From Clostridiales bacterium (GTDB taxonomy: Bacteria; Bacillota; Clostridia; Oscillospirales; Oscillospiraceae): DNA of 7,751 nucleotides. This document shows positions 6,358 to 7,751 of this stretch, one piece after another (the stretch's first letter is position 1; each line of letters begins with the position of its first letter). A program made the translations under genes and the position numbers. The DNA lies in NCBI GenBank assembly GCA_012516225.1, contig JAAYWX010000412.1:1-7751 (forward strand). The letters are read 5' to 3'. The notes under the pieces were generated by a model. That model ran no database searches and was not told the origin of the DNA. It worked only from the letters and a program-made list of their open reading frames with translations.

Positions 6358-7533
6358 TTAGCTGCAATCCGCAGCCCTCATTGCCGCTTGGATTTCCTCT
6401 GCACTGTTAAAAGACTTCCCTTTCGGTCCGTTATTGCCGCTTCCTATAAGAAACACTCCAATGACATTGCCTTCTTTATCATACAATGGAATTGTACGGG
6501 AAACGGAACAGTTTTTCATATACTCCGCCGCTTCTTCAGGTGTAGACGGATCGTTTTTGCTCAAATCTTTATATTTCACATATCCACGATGTCCGTTGGT
6601 GCCGATAGCTGCAATCAAATCGGGGTAGTACCCAAAGGCTTGATACATAAAGTCGTTGCCGTAAGTTTCTCCTTTGCTGTTTTGGGGGTAGGATGCCTTT
6701 TTATACGGTGTTTTTTCCACTGCTGCCTGGATCTCTGCAAGCTCCATGTTATCTGACCCGTCAACTTTTAATTCCGCCAAAACAAATGTCCCGATTACAT
6801 TTCCATTTACATCATAGAGCGGAACTGTATTATTTTCTTCCAGTGCTTTCATGTAAGCTTCAGCTTCTGCAGGATTTTTTATATCCGGATTTAAATCTTC
6901 AGCTTTGACATATCCATGTACATATCCCTCGCCAACTGCTGCAATCAAATCAGGCTCAGAACCAACTTTCTCTGCTAAAAGAGCGGAACCGTATGTCTGC
7001 CCCAACTGATTCTTGGGATACATACCGTTTTTATCAAGCCCTGCTTCAAGAGCCTCAAGAGCTGTTTTATTGGCGGCAGATAAGCCGGACATGGCATAGG
7101 TTGTCTGAGGCGCATCGTGCGTTTCATACCCGGTTCCCGTATAGAGACGTACTTGCCCCTGGCTGTACACAAGTCCGGAATACGTTATCCCTTCTGTAAT
7201 TGCAAATGTGAAATATTCTTCACTCGTATTATAGCGCCAGCCCGTATAACCTATCAGATCTCCTGTCGCTTCGCTATACAGCCGTGCATACGCTCCCATT
7301 GTGTAAGCGGGAACATTCTTATAATTGTCCGTACAGATCCACGTCCCCGCTCTGCATTGAGAATCTGGGTCAATGTAAAGCGATGACCATTCATTGTAAG
7401 TATAATTACCTGCGGTATGAGGAACTTTCGCGGAAGTGTATTCTTCTGCAAATGCACTTGTCATGCAAAGCATAGCAATAACCAGCGTAAAAGCCAAAAC
7501 TCTTGCCGTTGAGGCAGATTTATTGCTTTTCAC
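6358..7533 (-). CDS. secreted protein of unknown function with two tandem repeat domains
   Basis: A 391-residue protein I do not recognise by name. Residues 1-29 form a Sec signal peptide: a basic start (K2, K5, R11), a hydrophobic core at about 12-22, and a cleavage site AFA/EE after A29. Residues about 31-148 are a Tyr-, Thr- and Gly-rich, probably beta-sheet region with C60 and C67 as a possible disulfide. Residues about 150-170 are an Ala-Leu helix. Two copies of a domain follow at 172-252 and 282-363, each reading roughly NxxGxTYG, PDLIAAxG, GYVK..DL, PLYD..GNVIGxF. EIQAA helices follow each copy (267-271, 381-385). No transmembrane segment, LPXTG motif or choline- or SH3-type anchor is seen, so it is likely released. 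The GTG start at 7531-7533 is supported by GGAGG 7 bases upstream and by the signal peptide. It has its own promoter and no partner gene in the window. I recall similar repeats in secreted or membrane proteins of Firmicutes, without a known role. Confidence 0.93.
   Translation of the reverse strand: MKSNKSASTARVLAFTLVIAMLCMTSAFAEEYTSAKVPHTAGNYTYNEWSSLYIDPDSQCRAGTWICTDNYKNVPAYTMGAYARLYSEATGDLIGYTGWRYNTSEEYFTFAITEGITYSGLVYSQGQVRLYTGTGYETHDAPQTTYAMSGLSAANKTALEALEAGLDKNGMYPKNQLGQTYGSALLAEKVGSEPDLIAAVGEGYVHGYVKAEDLNPDIKNPAEAEAYMKALEENNTVPLYDVNGNVIGTFVLAELKVDGSDNMELAEIQAAVEKTPYKKASYPQNSKGETYGNDFMYQAFGYYPDLIAAIGTNGHRGYVKYKDLSKNDPSTPEEAAEYMKNCSVSRTIPLYDKEGNVIGVFLIGSGNNGPKGKSFNSAEEIQAAMRAADCS
6445..6690 (-). 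repeat. domain repeat copy 2 (residues 282-363 of the secreted protein)
   Basis: Second repeat. It runs from YPQNSKGETYG through PDLIAAIGTNG, GYVKYKDL and AAEYMKNC to IPLYDKEGNVIGVFLI. It is followed by a Gly-, Asn- and Lys-rich linker and a final EEIQAAM helix ending in DCS. That helix corresponds to the EIQAAV helix after copy 1, so the full unit is about 110 residues (repeat plus linker helix). C342 in this copy and C390 near the C-terminus are unmatched in copy 1 and might pair with each other. Confidence 0.85.
6778..7020 (-). repeat. domain repeat copy 1 (residues 172-252 of the secreted protein)
   Basis: First of two in-gene repeats. It runs from YPKNQLGQTYG through PDLIAAVGEG, GYVKAEDL and AEAYMKAL to VPLYDVNGNVIGTFVL. 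Aligned by eye with copy 2, about half the positions are identical (roughly 38 of 75 compared), with one single-residue indel before the AEAYMK helix. The copies start 110 residues apart. At DNA level only short blocks remain identical (for example GCTGCAATCAAATC), so the duplication is old rather than recent. Confidence 0.85.
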
Positions 7534-7540
7534 AATGTTT

Positions 7541-7545
7541 CCTCC
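7541..7545 (-). promoter_or_regulatory. ribosome binding site of the secreted-protein gene
   Basis: On the - strand GGAGG (followed by AAACATT) sits 7 bases before GTG 7533. It is a near-ideal Shine-Dalgarno sequence and fixes the non-ATG start. The first codons after it encode the basic n-region of the signal peptide. Confidence 0.9.
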
Positions 7546-7578
7546 AATCTTTTTAATAATTTTGCCTTTCTCAACGGA

Positions 7579-7653
7579 TTATAGCCCCATCGGAATCGCC
7601 CCCCTTCCCATCTTCAACTGTTCTGTGTAACCGGAACAAGCAGAATCAGCCAC
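7579..7653 (-). CDS. possible 24-codon upstream ORF in the leader
   Basis: On the - strand GTG 7651-7653 opens a 24-codon frame ending at TAA 7579-7581, with AAAGG (7662-7666) 8 bases ahead of it. The peptide would begin MADSACSGYTEQ and end GAIPMGL; it has no signal peptide or membrane segment. It stops 45 bases before the secreted-protein start. The frame is short enough to occur by chance, and its G-rich half could instead reflect RNA structure. It is listed as a candidate leader peptide only. Confidence 0.2.
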   Translation of the reverse strand: MADSACSGYTEQLKMGRGAIPMGL

Positions 7654-7690
7654 GGTATTAACCTTTATCACTTGCGCCACTAATTCTATA

Positions 7691-7719
7691 AGTATACCTT
7701 TTTTTCTAACTTTTGTAAA
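7691..7719 (-). promoter_or_regulatory. sigma-A type promoter for the secreted-protein gene
   Basis: On the - strand TTTACA (7714-7719) and TATACT (7691-7696) are separated by exactly 17 bases of A-rich sequence. Each hexamer differs from the vegetative consensus at one position. The predicted start is near 7684. It is the only well-formed promoter in 7534-7751. The remaining bases to the window end (7720-7751) are AT-rich, with no gene or operator symmetry that I could see. Confidence 0.8.
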
Positions 7720-7751
7720 TTACTATTTTTAACCATTTATTCCTTATATTA

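Larger units (their letters stand above)
7534..7684 (-). other. long 5' leader of the secreted-protein gene
   Basis: The predicted promoter places the transcript start near 7684, so about 150 bases precede the coding start, which is long for a simple leader. Read on the - strand it contains a small inverted repeat (TTGTTC at 7631-7636 with GAACAG at 7615-7620, one G-U pair, 10-base loop). It also contains a G-rich stretch with runs of 3, 6 and 4 G (complementary to 7607-7609, 7599-7604 and 7585-7588), a GGAA/TTCC pair enclosing the 6-G run, and then an A-rich stretch before the ribosome binding site. I could not match it to any riboswitch consensus I know (c-di-GMP, cobalamin, ydaO/c-di-AMP, THF and ZTP were considered). 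Confidence 0.45.

Noticed and set aside
6388..7475. Several + strand open frames of 60-122 codons inside the secreted-protein gene
   Set aside because: They are mirror frames of a gene supported by a signal peptide, ribosome binding site, promoter and internal domain repeats. None has comparable support.
7462..7476. Lipoprotein signal (Cys at residue 23 of the secreted protein)
   Set aside because: The residues before Cys23 are A-M-L, which do not fit the lipobox pattern with a small residue just before Cys. A standard signal peptidase I site (AFA/EE) follows 6 residues later.
7578..7583. Perfect TATAAT on the - strand, 45 bases before the secreted-protein start
   Set aside because: No acceptable -35 hexamer lies 16-18 bases upstream (the region is G-rich) and there is no TG extension. 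It also overlaps the stop of the possible upstream ORF. The TTTACA-17-TATACT promoter is far better, though a minor start here cannot be excluded.
7585..7609. G-quadruplex in the leader (G runs of 3, 6 and 4 on the - strand)
   Set aside because: Four separate runs of three G with proper loops are not available without splitting the 6-G run with no loop. It is noted only as part of the odd leader composition.

Overview
The window holds most of a histidine biosynthesis operon on the + strand (1-6259), followed tail to tail by one secreted-protein gene on the - strand (6358-7533) with its own promoter region (7534-7719). The base composition is moderate, the ribosome binding sites are strong GGAGG-type, HisG appears to be the short form, HisI and HisE are fused, and the secreted protein has a Gram-positive-style signal peptide with no cell-wall anchor. 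Together these point to a member of the Firmicutes, most likely a Clostridia-type anaerobe. This is an inference from style and remembered family resemblance, not a search result.

Region 1 (1-6259), his operon: hisG (5' end outside the window), hisD, hisC, hisB, hisH, hisA, hisF and hisIE, all + strand. Neighbouring genes overlap by 1-8 bases or are separated by at most 25, so they almost certainly share one transcript. HisG starts the pathway from PRPP and ATP. HisIE carries out steps 2 and 3, and HisA isomerises the product. HisH and HisF form the glutamine-dependent synthase that makes imidazole glycerol phosphate and releases AICAR. HisB dehydrates it, HisC transaminates it, and HisD oxidises histidinol to histidine. 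Two needed functions are not here. One is histidinol-phosphate phosphatase, because HisB is dehydratase only. The other is HisZ, the regulatory partner expected for a short HisG, which may lie just upstream. All catalytic residues I could place are present. The only oddities are an ambiguous GTG/TTG start for hisC and an Ala in place of the third Gly of the HisF phosphate-binding loop.

Region 2 (6260-6357): a 98-base convergent intergenic space with a perfect 10-bp hairpin (6307-6332). It probably ends transcription from both sides and is better placed for the - strand gene.

Region 3 (6358-7533, - strand): a 391-residue exported protein of unknown function. It has a signal peptide, a beta-rich N-terminal domain, and two tandem copies of an unnamed domain of about 81 residues.

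Region 4 (7534-7751): a near-consensus sigma-A promoter (TTTACA-17-TATACT) reading toward the secreted-protein gene. It leaves an unusually long leader of about 150 bases that contains a G-rich stretch and a possible 24-codon upstream ORF. This leader and the orphan secreted protein are the least explained parts of the window; the his operon is ordinary.
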